Positions 21,456-32,099 of a stretch of DNA of 64,000 bases are shown piece after piece. How positions within the stretch are numbered: position 1 is the first letter of the stretch; each line of letters starts with the position of its first letter. The position numbers and the translations under genes were made by a program. This DNA comes from Metallyticus violacea (Eukaryota; Arthropoda; Insecta; Mantodea; Metallyticidae). The notes beneath the pieces are model-generated. The model had not been told where the DNA came from and did no database searches. It saw only the letters and a program-made list of their open reading frames with translations. Location of the stretch: assembly GCA_030762175.1 (NCBI GenBank), contig CM060830.1, positions 53,965,001-54,029,000 on the forward strand. Reading direction: 5' to 3'.

Positions 21456-22320
21456 GTGCTGGAAATAATTTTTTACACCTTCTTCGCGACAGCCATTGAC
21501 GAACCAAAACGCTGGTCCAGACTATTTATCAAGACGAGGGAGCTAGGTCCGGGCTGTATGGATGGTGGAGCATATTCAATGTTTTTTTTTTTTTTTATAG
21601 CCAAATGTTGGGCAACAAAATTGCAAAGTGAGGGCGTGCATTGTCATGGCCATGGAATGTATTCGGCCAGGACACTCAAAACTGTCTCTATTTACCGTTG
21701 TTTGCGCTTTATGTTGATAAACTATTCCACAACAGTCGAAGAACGAAATCACCGCAACTTTTTCTGTCTCCTGAACTTCTTTGGCCTTCTTGGCGTCGAA
21801 GAACTAGCTGATTTCCAAACTGAGCTCGCTTTGGGGATTTAATGATGAAGCCAAGTCTGATCAGCTGTAATGATGGAATTCGGGCATGCCTCGCCATGCT
21901 GCGCTACCAGACGCTAATGCTCCCGACACACGTCCACTAGCCCATCTTTTATTCAGCGTTTTCGGCACTCATCTGGCGCAAACGTGTCTTATGTATAGGC
22001 GATGAAGCAGAATAATAGTTGCCACACTACCATAGGAAATCTATAACATGTCCGCCATCCATCTTTCCGAACAATGGCGGCAGATCTGATAATCATGGTC
22101 TCGTCCACTCGCAGTGATTGGAGCATCTAGTTCGCTCTGCTTTGTTGTAGAAACACGACCCTCTTAAACCCTTTGAATCAACGAATTGCTGTAATAGCGC
22201 GTACGCTTCCATACCGGATTTCTGCAGACGGAAGCAAAATTTCAATGCAGCGTTCTGCTCGTTACAAAGCAAGCGACTCCATTTTACGCAACCGTCTGTC
22301 AAACAATTGCTACTTGACAT
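21456..22320 (-). pseudogene. decayed mariner transposase relic
   Basis: Read from 22320 downward, the frame gives ALKFCFRLQKSGMEAYALLQ (N-terminal mariner helix-turn-helix), fragments of an RFVP-type linker, a KKAKKFRRQKKLR-like segment, HGHDNARPHFA (the second catalytic aspartate block, near 21640) and degraded remains of the YSPDLAP region. Many frameshifts and stops and a T-run at 21582-21596 interrupt it. The family call depends on the order of these motifs, which is correct for mariner. Long dead. Confidence 0.55.
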
Positions 22321-22338
22321 ATAAGTACATAAGCGCTT

Positions 22339-22656
22339 CTAATATTTGGCACCAATCACATGCGATCTGTTTTTTTCATGAGAAAATGTTTCACCACGGT
22401 GCGTGATGAGAATAAAGAATTCATAGTCTTGATTGACAAGTTCGTTAGAGATGTAAAGCCTAGAGGAAGGAAAATTTTCAATTCTTGTGCACCCCACATT
22501 AAACCCTAGCACAGAATTTAACTCAGCAATTGTTATCCTCTTCTCCGATATAAATGTTTCTTCCAGACAGTTATTCCGTAGCACCAGGCTCTGATTTTGT
22601 GTAACACCCCATACGCACCGAAAATCATCACAAGATAGTCTTTGATAGACTGCCAT
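22339..22656 (-). pseudogene. possible second helix-turn-helix fragment of a transposon
   Basis: An open frame of 105 codons contains EKRITIAELNSVLGFNVGCT, which resembles the DRRITIxEL...GxSxGS second helix-turn-helix of mariner. It lies upstream of, not inside, the neighbouring relic, so it would belong to another copy. Weak. Confidence 0.3.
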
Positions 22657-23094
22657 TATCTTGGCGCAAGGATTTTAAAAATTGCGAAACACGAAAAAAG
22701 GTAGACGAAAATGATTAATAGGACTATATAATATTTTTACATGCTAAATTCCCAAAATAGAATATTTTGTAATCTTTGCCCAAAAACTCAGTACCAGTGT
22801 CTGTTAAACACCAGAAAATAATGTACCATCTCCTAAAATTTACGGAAATATCTCACTAAATTTGGAGGTATTTGATGCATTACAATGGTGATACAGTCAT
22901 TTTAAGAGTAGTTGAACTCAAGAAAACATTAATAACTATACAAAGAGAATCTCTTAAAAAAAATCACCGCAAATATTTCTAAAACGCAAAACGATATTAA
23001 TGCGCTGTTTATACAGAAATTTAGTTCATAAAAAATGTTATCAATGAATTTAATTCATACAAAATTCCAACAGTAATTTGAAAACTATCTAGGT
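22657..23094. other. AT-rich spacer
   Basis: Nothing recognised. Confidence 0.4.
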
Positions 23095-23226
23095 TATTTC
23101 TAGAACAATGTTACATTTTTTCAAACGAAACAAGGCCTGTTGACTTCAGGAAAATTAAACTAAATGAAATTAGAATATCAATTTTTTTGCACGATTTTAG
23201 GCCAAATAGTTTACGAGATACGGTCA
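23095..23226 (+). repeat. repeat R1, copy 2
   Basis: Matches 15584-15711 and 48970-49100 (TTACATTTTTTCAAACG, then ACTAAATGAAATTAGAATAT, then AATAGTTTACGAGATACG). Confidence 0.7.
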
Positions 23227-24229
23227 TATTGGGGCTCGAACTTGCGGACAGAATTCCGGTGATCAATGGGAAATAATAGATACATTCGCCCTATTGTTAG
23301 GAAAAAAAAAAACAGTCCATGCCTGATAATACTTTTTCCATTTGATAAATTGTAATTTTGAGCTAATAATACGTTACTTTATTGTTGGAATGTTTGCATC
23401 ATCTACACGGACGAGTCCTTGCTTGAACTTAATTCGGTGAAGTTCCCGGTGTGTATATTTATTTCTACAAGAGGGCCTTAATGTTGATTCCCACTCAAAA
23501 ACAATAGAGAGTTGTGATTTACAAGCAACAGGTAATATTTTCGGCTGTACAGGTGGAAATGTCTGTAAAGGTAAAGTGAAAGCCAAAAACATCGTTGTAA
23601 ATTGAGAATAGAGATATGCTCTTCTTCTGGCAGTCTCGATGTCCACAATCTCTTTCTCAAAACGAAGGGAATCTTTAACGCTCTGTGTTCATCGGATGAA
23701 AGCTGTACACCAGTGATTTGCAGAAATTGGACAAATCTTAGTTCAAGAAACTGTATAGATGTTAAAACATCACTGGGAGAAATGCATCAGTCTTCAAGAA
23801 GATCATGTGAAAAGTGAGGTAGAACTCTTCGACGGATTCCACTGTGGAGAAAGCAAAAATATTGGACCACTGGGTGACCAGCATCTCTCTCATATTATGC
23901 TGAAGGTATCGTGTTTTATGAAACCATACCTTGACAAATATGGGTAGCTTTTTAATCCAAGGTTTCCCTAGCAATGAGGTGATCTCTGTTATGTAATTTG
24001 GGGTCAAAAATGCCCAAAACGTTTTCCAACGAAACTTGAACAATTTGAAAGTTGGAAAATAGAGCTGCCAGTGTCATAGTGTCATTGTAAAATACCCTCT
24101 TGTGTGAATTTTGCTCGTTTTTCACCTTTATCTCTCCAGTGACATTCTGCAACAGGACGAAAGACCCACAAGCAAAAGTTAAAAGGGAGTTGTGCAATGA
24201 GCGGTTTCGAGCAGGGCTAACTGGGGCAT
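23227..24229. other. unrecognised moderately complex sequence
   Basis: Overlapping open frames of 60-93 codons occur on both strands. None has a motif I know. It precedes the promoter-like block at 24.2 kb. Confidence 0.3.
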
Positions 24230-24711
24230 AATGTGGATCTTTGCGCAGCGCTTGATCCGAGTGGCAGGGGCGCGAACTATGGTTGGCCCAGCTGGGAGAC
24301 TAGGTTTTCCCGAGCGCGCTTTCAGTGCTACGCCGACCGACCAAACCAGCTGTTCGACGCTTGGATCGGAACGGGCCGGTTTATATCGCGTGTACGTGTG
24401 TTCCCGTGTGCGTGTGTATGACGTGAGCCCAAAACAAGTGAGCAACAATTAAAACTGTTTGTAAACATCGCAGTGCACTCTGGGTTTAAAACTGTTAAGA
24501 AAAGTTCTTTAATGGTTTAAGTCTTGTAGAAATACAGTGTTACTCTGTTAAGTGATATATACTATAGAGAAAATAGTGTACTACCTAACGTTAAGTTGTA
24601 AAAGTCAAAGTTTGGAAGATAATTGGCAATACCAGTGTTAAAGTTATACCCGGCCTTAACACGCCGCGGGAAAAACAAGAGTGGCAAAGGCGAGAGTATC
24701 CAAGGTTGGAG
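24230..24711 (+). promoter_or_regulatory. candidate promoter and non-coding first exon
   Basis: About 20 CpG dinucleotides occur in the first 200 bp, far above the surrounding DNA. A TATA-like TTATAT (about 24381) sits in a GC context and is followed by a CRE-like TGACGTGA (about 24419). About 320 bp downstream, GGAG|GTAAGT (donor at 24712) is a near-perfect metazoan 5' splice site. Upstream of it, ATGs are quickly followed by stops, so the exon would be untranslated leader. No transcript evidence is available. A GC-rich repeat is the main alternative. Confidence 0.35.
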
Positions 24712-25665
24712 GTAAGTCCGCCCTTGTTCTTAATAGTAAATTAATTAACGTACAAATTTGCTCCCTCGAAGTTCGCTGGCTTTTGTGTTTTGCTTCGGCA
24801 ATAAATTCTGTTATGGAGAAAAGTGAATTAAACTTTCTTTTGAAAGCAATTATCAACATTGGAAGTAATTGAGGTTGGGAAAATACCAAAACCTCTTCAC
24901 CATTTTAAAAAGAAAAAGATTCGTTTACATTTTCGTGGAGATACAAACAAATATTTTGTAAAAGGATATTTTTATACAATGTGTTTGTTAAAAAAATCGG
25001 AATTTATTATTATTAATGGGGTTCGTATCATTCGTTAGTAGAGAAAAAGGGTTAGAAGCGAGGATATATTTAAAAATATTGCTGTAATTTAATTAATTAA
25101 TTTTTTTTTGATGCCACGTTTTCTCCTTTGCACTGTTTTATGTTTTAAACTAAATTTAATTTACTTTTTAACTATATTAATGAAAGAAAACTGCTTTAAT
25201 TGCTTATATGTATGCATTTTTAGTTCCAAAAAGTTTTAATCATATTAATAACAAAATATTAATTTATCGTCAAATGGGAATATTTAATGAAAATTAAGAT
25301 GAACATTACTGAAGTTCAGTGTTTATGTTTTTCAGCATAACTAAAGTATTTACATTTTGGTAAATAATTGCAGGCGCTTATCTTGGAATACGGAAATTCA
25401 AGTAACAAATAGACTAGTAAAACTTTTTTTAGCTTTCCCTTGAATCAAGAAAATGGTTGTCTATTCATTGTACCTCCATTCTCGTAAAAAATTGAATTTG
25501 AATTATACAGTGAAGTTATTCGGTTAATGACCAGTAGAATGCGAGTGCGTACTGGGAGAAACTAGTCTTCAAGGCCTATAATACATGTGCAGGTAGCAAC
25601 TTGTAATAAATTTGAAGAATTTACTTTCATTGTGAGTAAATTGTGTGTTAATTGTTCTTCGTTAG
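24712..25665 (+). other. possible intron 1
   Basis: AT-rich sequence between the donor at 24712 and an acceptor-like tract (TTAATTGTTCTTCGTTAG, ending 25665). No repeat recognised. Confidence 0.25.
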
Positions 25666-25760
25666 CTTACCAATATGTCTTGTCTTGAAGAACCAACTTT
25701 TATCTACAAAACACTTGTGGAAATGGGTTCTAGCAGAGAAGGGCTAAGACAGTTCGCAAG
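25666..25760 (+). CDS. candidate short coding exon (partial gene)
   Basis: A pyrimidine-rich acceptor ending in AG at 25665 is followed nine bases later by ACCAATATG. The open frame gives MSCLEEPTFIYKTLVEM and then GSSREGLRQFAR, and AAG|GTAACA forms a possible donor at 25761. The exon contributes 28 codons plus two bases. I do not recognise the peptide. With the CpG-rich block at 24.2 kb this would be a two-exon 5' end of a host gene whose remaining exons I could not locate in the window. This is a speculative gene model; a frame this short is common by chance. Confidence 0.25.
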
Positions 25761-27333
25761 GTAACATTTTGGCATTCGTGTTCCAGTAGAGAAACTGTTT
25801 GCTAACTCGTTAAAAAGTTACGAGGGACAGAATATCTTGGCAAGAAACGTGTTTCGAATCGCCATTTATTATGGAAGAATAGTTACATGAAATACAAGTA
25901 TATCCAATGCAGATGCCGGTAATGTATTGCCGCTGAGGGGCACCATTTTCAACATCTCTTGCATCACACGATAGTGCTTACTATTATCAACCGTTTTTAA
26001 TGCAGAATTATTTTATACTTTCACAAATGCTGTAAATACTAAAATAAAAATATTAGCTTTACGAGCGGCGACTCTATCGTACTTTTTCCGGTTGCAGAAG
26101 TTGCATTTCTTCAGTTAGCAGCGGCGCTCAGGCGGTCCGCAAATCAAATAATCTCACTGTACTTTTATACATTGTTTCATTGAACAATTAAATTAATTTT
26201 TAAATTTTCTCTTCCCCGATGATAGTTTCTGTTAAGAATATACTTAACGAACTACTTTTTCGTAAACTTTTTAAAGAGGAAATTTCAAATAATTGATACC
26301 CATAAGTAAGAAACGTTATTGTTTGTTAGTTACACTCTATAACATTAAAATAAAAACATCTAATAGAAAACAGTTATCTCCTTCATCAATAAATTGACGT
26401 ATAAAGGAATAATCAAACTACATCAACGAAATGTCAATATTAATCGACTACTTCAAAACCAAAGTAATGAATCGATGTAAAATGAACTGAAATTATTCGT
26501 GAAAAATATACTGAAAGAAAAGTTATATGTGAAACATGTGTTTAAATAGTCATATTGTAATTTTATTTGTTATATTTTTTATTTAAATTCATGCATTAGA
26601 TTTTGCATCTTAGAAATACATCCTCTAAGTATAAATACTGTGCTAATGCATGAACGATAAGTCAATAAATAATAATACGCTCTATTTAGAAGAAAGAATT
26701 AAATATTGCCTTACACTAAGGGTCTCTTTTCAGTGTTTTTATAATTTTAAATATATATTACCTACTGAAATACACGAATTAAACAAAATTAAAGTAACAC
26801 AATTCCTTTCATTAACAAGTGAGCAATGATATTTGCAATGTTTGTCATTTTAGGTTATAAAAAGACACAGCAATACTATACGAAACATAAAGTTTAGAAG
26901 GAACTATTAGAAAAAATAAATGAAGATAACCAACATTTACCTCAATCGTATACTTTTCATTAAATATTTAAGAAAGATATTTACCAGAAATAGTTCATAA
27001 AGCTCTAAGTAGTGAGCTCTATATTTGAATATGATAGTTTTGGTTCGAGAGTAACAGAGTCTCAGATCCCAATAGGCCAAACGTGATAGAAATAAATAAA
27101 ATCTCTCGTTAGAAAGGGAACTAGCACAACTTTCGTAAACCCTTTATTAAAATACCTAAACATTTATTATTATGAGATAACTATATTTTTGTATACCTGA
27201 ATTATAAATAGTCTGTCATTCTTATCATATGCATAACATTTTATAATTCATCATTCATATTCATAGCTGAGTATATACTTAAAATTAAAAAAAAAACACA
27301 ATAAGTTAAACAATACTGAAATGTTATGAAATA
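25761..27333. other. AT-rich DNA; possible intron
   Basis: One GC-richer patch at 26070-26135 (TTTCCGGTTGCAG, then CAGCGGCGCTCAGGCGG). No coding frame or matched repeat. Confidence 0.35.
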
Positions 27334-27887
27334 ATGAGCGATTTTTCCTTCGCGGGACCGCTCCCCAAGTAATGACCGGCCGGTAGTTCGGTTCAAGCTG
27401 GTACAGCGGGGAACAGAAGTCGGAAAGTCCACGGTTACATTTGTAGCTGAAGTTATTACTAACACTTAAACACTTAAGGGCACGTATATTCATCATTAAC
27501 AAGCAAAAATATATTGGAACTGCCTCCCTTCATTTTCCATACATTTCTGACATCGGCTCATGACATACGTAAACCATTATGCTCTGCGGTTCCCTCTGAG
27601 AAATAAATAGAAAAAAAATCGTGAATATTATTTTGCAGCTTATGTAATGCGAGTGGGTTATACTTTAATGCCCAGAAAGATGAAAATCGCAGGGCGTTAA
27701 ATCGATGGTACCCAGGGAGCCATATGTTGTTAGTGATGATTCTATTTCATGAATTGCATGCAAGGCGGTATGTGTCGTTGCAGAGTCTTGCTGGAAAGTC
27801 GAGAATCTACTACGTTCCTTCAAGGACAATTCACGGAAAAAGAAAAGGTTGCAAAACATTCCACACACATCTGACATTAATTGTTTC

Positions 27888-27955
27888 GTAAAAAAAAAAA
27901 AAACAAACAAAAAAAAACAAAAAACAAAAAAAAAACAAAAAAAAAAAACAAATAA
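27888..27955. repeat. A-rich (A)nC low-complexity tract
   Basis: Runs of A broken by single C residues, inside the transposase relic; read on the minus strand it gives an artificial Phe-rich frame. Confidence 0.9.
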
Positions 27956-28218
27956 ACAGAAGCCAATTATTTTCTCGCCGCTAATGGCGCAACACACTCG
28001 AATTTTTTGATCATGTAGAGTTTCCGCGTGAAGCAGGTTAGGTTTTGCTGAACTCCAGTATCGGCTGTTTTGACAATTAACACCCCCCTTAAGTGGAACT
28101 AAAACTCGTTCATAATGAAAATTAGATTAAGATCCATTTCTCCGTCTTGTACACCATTCAAAATCCATTCGCAAAATCTATTCTTGTATGCAGGGTCACC
28201 CGGCTTAAGTTCTTGCAT

Positions 28219-28496
28219 TTTTTTAATTGTGTTTAACGCCCGTACTTACTACTGAGGCGCCACAGGCGATGGATACTGATGATACATGAGATGAAATGAT
28301 ATATTGGGAAATGATTTTTTAAGAAATGAAACGTTCCAGGCCCAAGTTTAGGACACCTTCCCGACATCTGCCATTAATGAGGATTGAGGAAAACCTAGAA
28401 AAAACCTCAGTCAGGGGGGACATTCCTGGCTGGGTTCGAGCCTAAAATCTCCCGCTCACGAGTCCGCGCCTTAACGACTTCGGCTACCCATAGCGG
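28219..28496 (-). repeat. SINE-B, full-length, inserted in transposase relic
   Basis: Antisense SINE-B from the tail (GTGTTTAACGCCCGTACTTA) to the tRNA-like head (CGCGCCTTAACGACTTCGGC). It is flanked by a diverged 13-bp duplication, TAAGTTCTTGCAT (28206-28218) and TAAGTTCCTGCAA (28497-28509). Removing it rejoins the IS630 reading frame. Confidence 0.9.
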
Positions 28497-28930
28497 TAAG
28501 TTCCTGCAATACAGTAATGTTATAGGGTTTTAACTTCAGTAGCTTTTTAACTGTTCGAACGGAGGAATAGGAAATTCCCGTTTGCTGAAAAAGACGTTTA
28601 AGTAATTTTTAAGGGAATGTTCCACAGAATGTTCAATGTTATCTAACGTTTTTTCTGTAAATGCTATACGTGGTTGGGGTACGCTTTTTATCAAGAATAC
28701 TTCACGTTTCACGAAATTTATTTACCTCCTGTGAATCGAACTTCGACTTAGAATTTGAATTTCAGGGAAAATGTCTTGAAACATTCTCCGTGTTTCATTA
28801 GCTGATTCTGTACGCACATACGAATTGTATATACATATTTTTTGGGAATAAAATACTTGAATTGAGTCATATTAACGTAATTAATACACGTATGACGTCG
28901 CATAATAATACATTGCCACACAACACACAA

Positions 28931-29245
28931 AGTCGATACTGTAGTGGTTACCATACTTGCCTCCTAAACCCAAGATCGCGGGTTCGAACCCGGCCAGGAC
29001 CGATGGATTTTTTTCGGGCGTAAAAATCCTAAGTGTGGCTTCCTTCGGAAGGGAAGTAAAGCCGTGTGTCCCGTGTCGTACATTTACGGCACGATAAAAG
29101 CCTGAAAGAGAGGCCTTTAAGCAATATTTGTCGGCCGTTTCACGCCCTAAGTTGAATGGGACGCTGATGACCTGAGATGTTAAAGAGTGTCCGTAAATAA
29201 ACCAATCAAAAAAAAAAAAAAAAAAAACAACAACAACAACAACAA
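28931..29245 (+). repeat. SINE-A with (CAA)n tail
   Basis: Nearly consensus copy. The head CTGTAGTGGTTACCATACTT is slightly 5' shortened. The body is complete to GTAAATAAACCAATC, followed by poly(A) and (CAA)n. CAACACACAA occurs at 28921-28930 and 29246-29255 and looks like a 10-bp target duplication, though the CAA tail makes this less certain. The long minus-strand open frame here is an antisense artefact. Confidence 0.88.
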
Positions 29246-29383
29246 CAACACACAAGAGAACGCTCTTATAGCTAAGCTCATACTGACCTTCCTTCCGGCT
29301 TTCAAGCGTGAAAACAGATGAAAACTGCAGCGCTCGGTCCAACTGCATGTGGTGCGGTCCCGCGAAGGAAAAATCACCCAGTA

Positions 29384-29944
29384 TATGGCAACAATATGCT
29401 TAATGTTTTACTGTCTATCCAATTAATTAATTTGTCTCATTCTTTCTGATATGTATGTAATTATGATAATTCAGTTTTATCAGCTAGTGTAAAATTTTAG
29501 CGGTAAATACTTCTTTGCTAGAAACATGCAAACGGACTAAATAATCTCCATGGATGTAATGACGCCATAATTATAATAATAGTAGGTATAAAATAATTCA
29601 TTAAATCGGCATTAATGTTTATTTTATTTAAGCAATATACCTTTAATAATTATTGTAGATAAAAATAGCGTTATGAAGTTCCTTTATAATGTTATATAAC
29701 TGTTACATTCGTAAAAAATAGACATTTACTCGTGTAGTATAGTAAACATTATAAACTAATATCTTAATACGCTTGTATACGAGCTTTTGAATGTATTTTA
29801 CTCTTTTCCGCAACTCCTTTCAAATAATTTCATCTTGCTCATATCACCGTCAATATAATTTATTAACAGGTAGCAGCCATCCTGAATTCTATTTACGAAC
29901 CCAGTAGCTTGTTAAAATTTATTAGTGTTAAATCATACTTCTCA
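29384..29944. other. AT-rich spacer
   Basis: Nothing recognised. Confidence 0.4.
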
Positions 29945-29953
29945 ATTTGGCCC

Positions 29954-30228
29954 CTCCGCCACGGGTGGTCGAGGTCGTTAATTTGCGGACTCGTGAGCGG
30001 GAGGTTTGAGGTTCGATTCCCACCAGGACTGTCCTACCTGACTGAGGGTTTTTTCAGATTTTCCTCAGTCCCCAAATGGCAAATGCAGGGGAGGTACCCT
30101 AAACTTAGGCCTGCTTCCCTTAAAAAAAATGTTCCTTTCCCAATGTATCATTTCATTTCATGTATCTTCAGTGCCCTCCGCCTGTGGTGCCTCAGTAGTA
30201 AAAATGGGCGTTAAACATCATTAAAAAA
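29954..30228 (+). repeat. SINE-B, full-length, with TSD
   Basis: The head CCACGGGTGGTCGAGGTCGT with GAGGTTCGATTCCC is tRNA Ser/Leu-like in its D-arm. The body runs through GACTGAGGGTTTTTTCAG, CAAATGCAGGGGAGGTACCC and CCGCCTGTGGTGCCTCAGTA to AAATGGGCGTTAAACATCAT and an A tail. A 9-bp near-duplication, ATTTGGCCC (29945-29953) and ATCTGGCCC (30229-30237), flanks it. Confidence 0.92.
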
Positions 30229-30237
30229 ATCTGGCCC

Positions 30238-30547
30238 TGATTTCTGAATTTCTCGCTTTTATATTAAGTATTGTCTTTTATCCTTTTCGGCAAATATCTC
30301 ATTTCTAGGTAAATAAAAAGTTTGCTTTTTTTTGTTTAATGTCCTCATTAAAGACTTAAGTACTTTTCTTCTTTTAAAATACCTTAAGATATTTGATTAA
30401 CTTTGCATATATATGAGATATCTAATAAAATTGCATTTTTATGATTCAATATGTGAATAAATAGCTGCGCCATTTAAGGAATTATAAACTTCTGGAATGT
30501 GACTTGGCGATCTATGCTGATGTAATACAATACGTGATAGAAGTTTC
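30238..30547. other. AT-rich spacer
   Basis: Nothing recognised. Confidence 0.4.
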
Positions 30548-30557
30548 TCGGGATTCT

Positions 30558-30864
30558 GCAGTCTGTCTTGGTGATGTAGTGGTTACCATACTTAACTTCT
30601 AAACCCAAGATCGCGGGTTCAAACCCGGTCAGGATCGATGGATTTTTTCGGGCGTAAAAATCCTAAGTATGGCTTCCTTCGGAAGGAAAGTAAAGCCGTG
30701 AGTCCCGTGTCGTACATTTACGGCACGAAAAAGAACTTCAAGGGTGAAAGAAGAGGCCTCTGAGCAAAATTTGTCGGCCATTTCACACCCTGAATTGAAT
30801 GAAACTGATGGCCTGAGATGTTAAAGAGCGTCCATAAATAATCCAAATCAAAAATTCAAACAAA
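30558..30864 (+). repeat. SINE-A, full-length, with perfect TSD
   Basis: Complete SINE-A from TCTTGGTGATGTAGTGG to GTCCATAAATAATCCAAATC and an A-rich tail. Perfect 10-bp duplication TCGGGATTCT at 30548-30557 and 30865-30874. Confidence 0.93.
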
Positions 30865-30874
30865 TCGGGATTCT

Positions 30875-32099
30875 CCCAACATCGCTTTACATGGTAAGTT
30901 GGGCTATTAATTTTACCACTTATGATTCAATTCAATGCGAACGCAATGCGGGAACTATGGCTATCACACTGTCAGGCGCTGATATAAGAGTCAGAGATCA
31001 TTGCTTAGAAATATTTGCCATAATCAGGAACATTAAACAGTACTTTAATTTAAAAAAAAGTTGAGTATCTATAATTCTTTGGGTGTTCTAGCACCCAATA
31101 TGCCAAACTCAGTGAAGTTTTTAAATAAATTGTCTTTAGAAACCATAATAACTTAGGAGATTAAACCTTTTTGTGATTGTGATTGTGTATTCATAGTAAA
31201 ACAAAACAAAATAAAATAAGATGAGCATTTAACTAACAAAATCACGCTTTGTTTGGTCGTAAAGAGTTTTCATGGCTTGCTTAGAAAGAAACTGTGGGGG
31301 ATTATGAAACAGTGAGAAAAGTTGCTCATTGCATGTAACAAATATATTGGTGTGGTTTGTTCAGTTCGGCCTCCGGCCACCTTTCACCCATATCCTACTT
31401 GGACTAACAAAATAAAGTGTGCCTATTAACACTTGTACCACAAATAATATAGCATTTTGTTTTATTTAACGATTTTATTTAGGACAGTTAAATAAATTCC
31501 TCGCCTCTGTTATGGGTTTACCCTCCTTGAATACGGAGATGCTTTAAATGAAAAACGCATTGCAAATTGAAAGTGTATTTATAATCCTACCTTAAAGCAA
31601 GGTGAATTCACGCGTTGTTTAAGTGTACTTGTTTTTTATTACTTTCGTTTTCACACCACATAAAACAAGCATTCGTCATTATATTTTTAACAACAGGAAA
31701 CCCGAGAATCCTTATGTATTCATATAATGCTAGAACTAGCACTGTCAGGACACTGCAAACAAAGTGGAACTTGACTGAATTGGACAAGGGTTTTTACATT
31801 ACCATATCCTGAACTGGCAAGAGGGGAAAAGTGAAAAATGTTAAAAATGCAATAAATTAAACGCGGTCCATAAATAATTGCTACACGTATCGATATGAAT
31901 TAGTTAATAATCAAATGGTAATACTAACCAATAAACTATAATATAATGTTTGTGATAGTAATAACGTTTAAATAACGAATTTTTTTCCACATAATGGCTA
32001 GGAATCATAGAATTACAGTACTGAAAACATTAAAGAGTACCTACTTCAGAGCGTTTTTAATTAGGAAATTGCAAGATTTGTCTTCAATTTTTACAAATA
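30875..32099. other. AT-rich DNA
   Basis: A 65-codon open frame at 31615-31812 has no recognisable motif. No matched repeat. Confidence 0.4.

Larger units (their letters stand above)
27665..28735 (-). pseudogene. IS630-like transposase relic, split by SINE-B
   Basis: Read from 28735 down: remnants of the helix-turn-helix region (KSVPQPRIAFTEKTLDNIE, SLKNYLNVFFSKREF), LKPYNITVLQE-like sequence, the SINE-B insertion, and then LQELKPGDPAYKNRFCEWIL. After that come VCCAISGEKIIGFC (the VWCAISGEKIIG block), a poly(A/C) expansion (27888-27955), FQQDSATTHTALHAIHEI (second catalytic aspartate) and TIDLTPCDFHLSG (third acidic block). Frameshifts and the insertions leave it inactive. Motif order and spacing fit IS630/Tc1 transposases of arthropods well. 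Confidence 0.75.
27334..29381 (-). mobile_element. 2.05-kb TA-flanked TIR element of IS630/Tc1 type
   Basis: 28-bp terminal inverted repeats: the left (27334-27361) and the inverse right (29354-29381) share a perfect 22-bp inner core (GATTTTTCCTTCGCGGGACC then GC) and differ at three outer bases. TA lies outside each end (27332-27333 and 29382-29383), as expected for this superfamily. Inside are a minus-strand transposase relic (27665-28735), a SINE-B and a SINE-A. Subtracting the two SINEs with their duplications leaves about 1.4 kb, the right size for a full-length member. Well-supported structure. Confidence 0.82.

Noticed and set aside
24681..24872. 63-codon frame over the splice donor as a protein
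   Set aside because: It starts with GTG rather than ATG and runs through the GTAAGT donor; no motif.
27665..27997. Phe-rich 110-codon frame as a membrane protein
   Set aside because: The Phe run is a poly(A/C) tract inside an IS630-like transposase relic; only the flanking residues are meaningful.
28881..29377. 155- and 65-codon minus-strand open frames
   Set aside because: Antisense readings of a SINE-A copy and its A/CAA tail.
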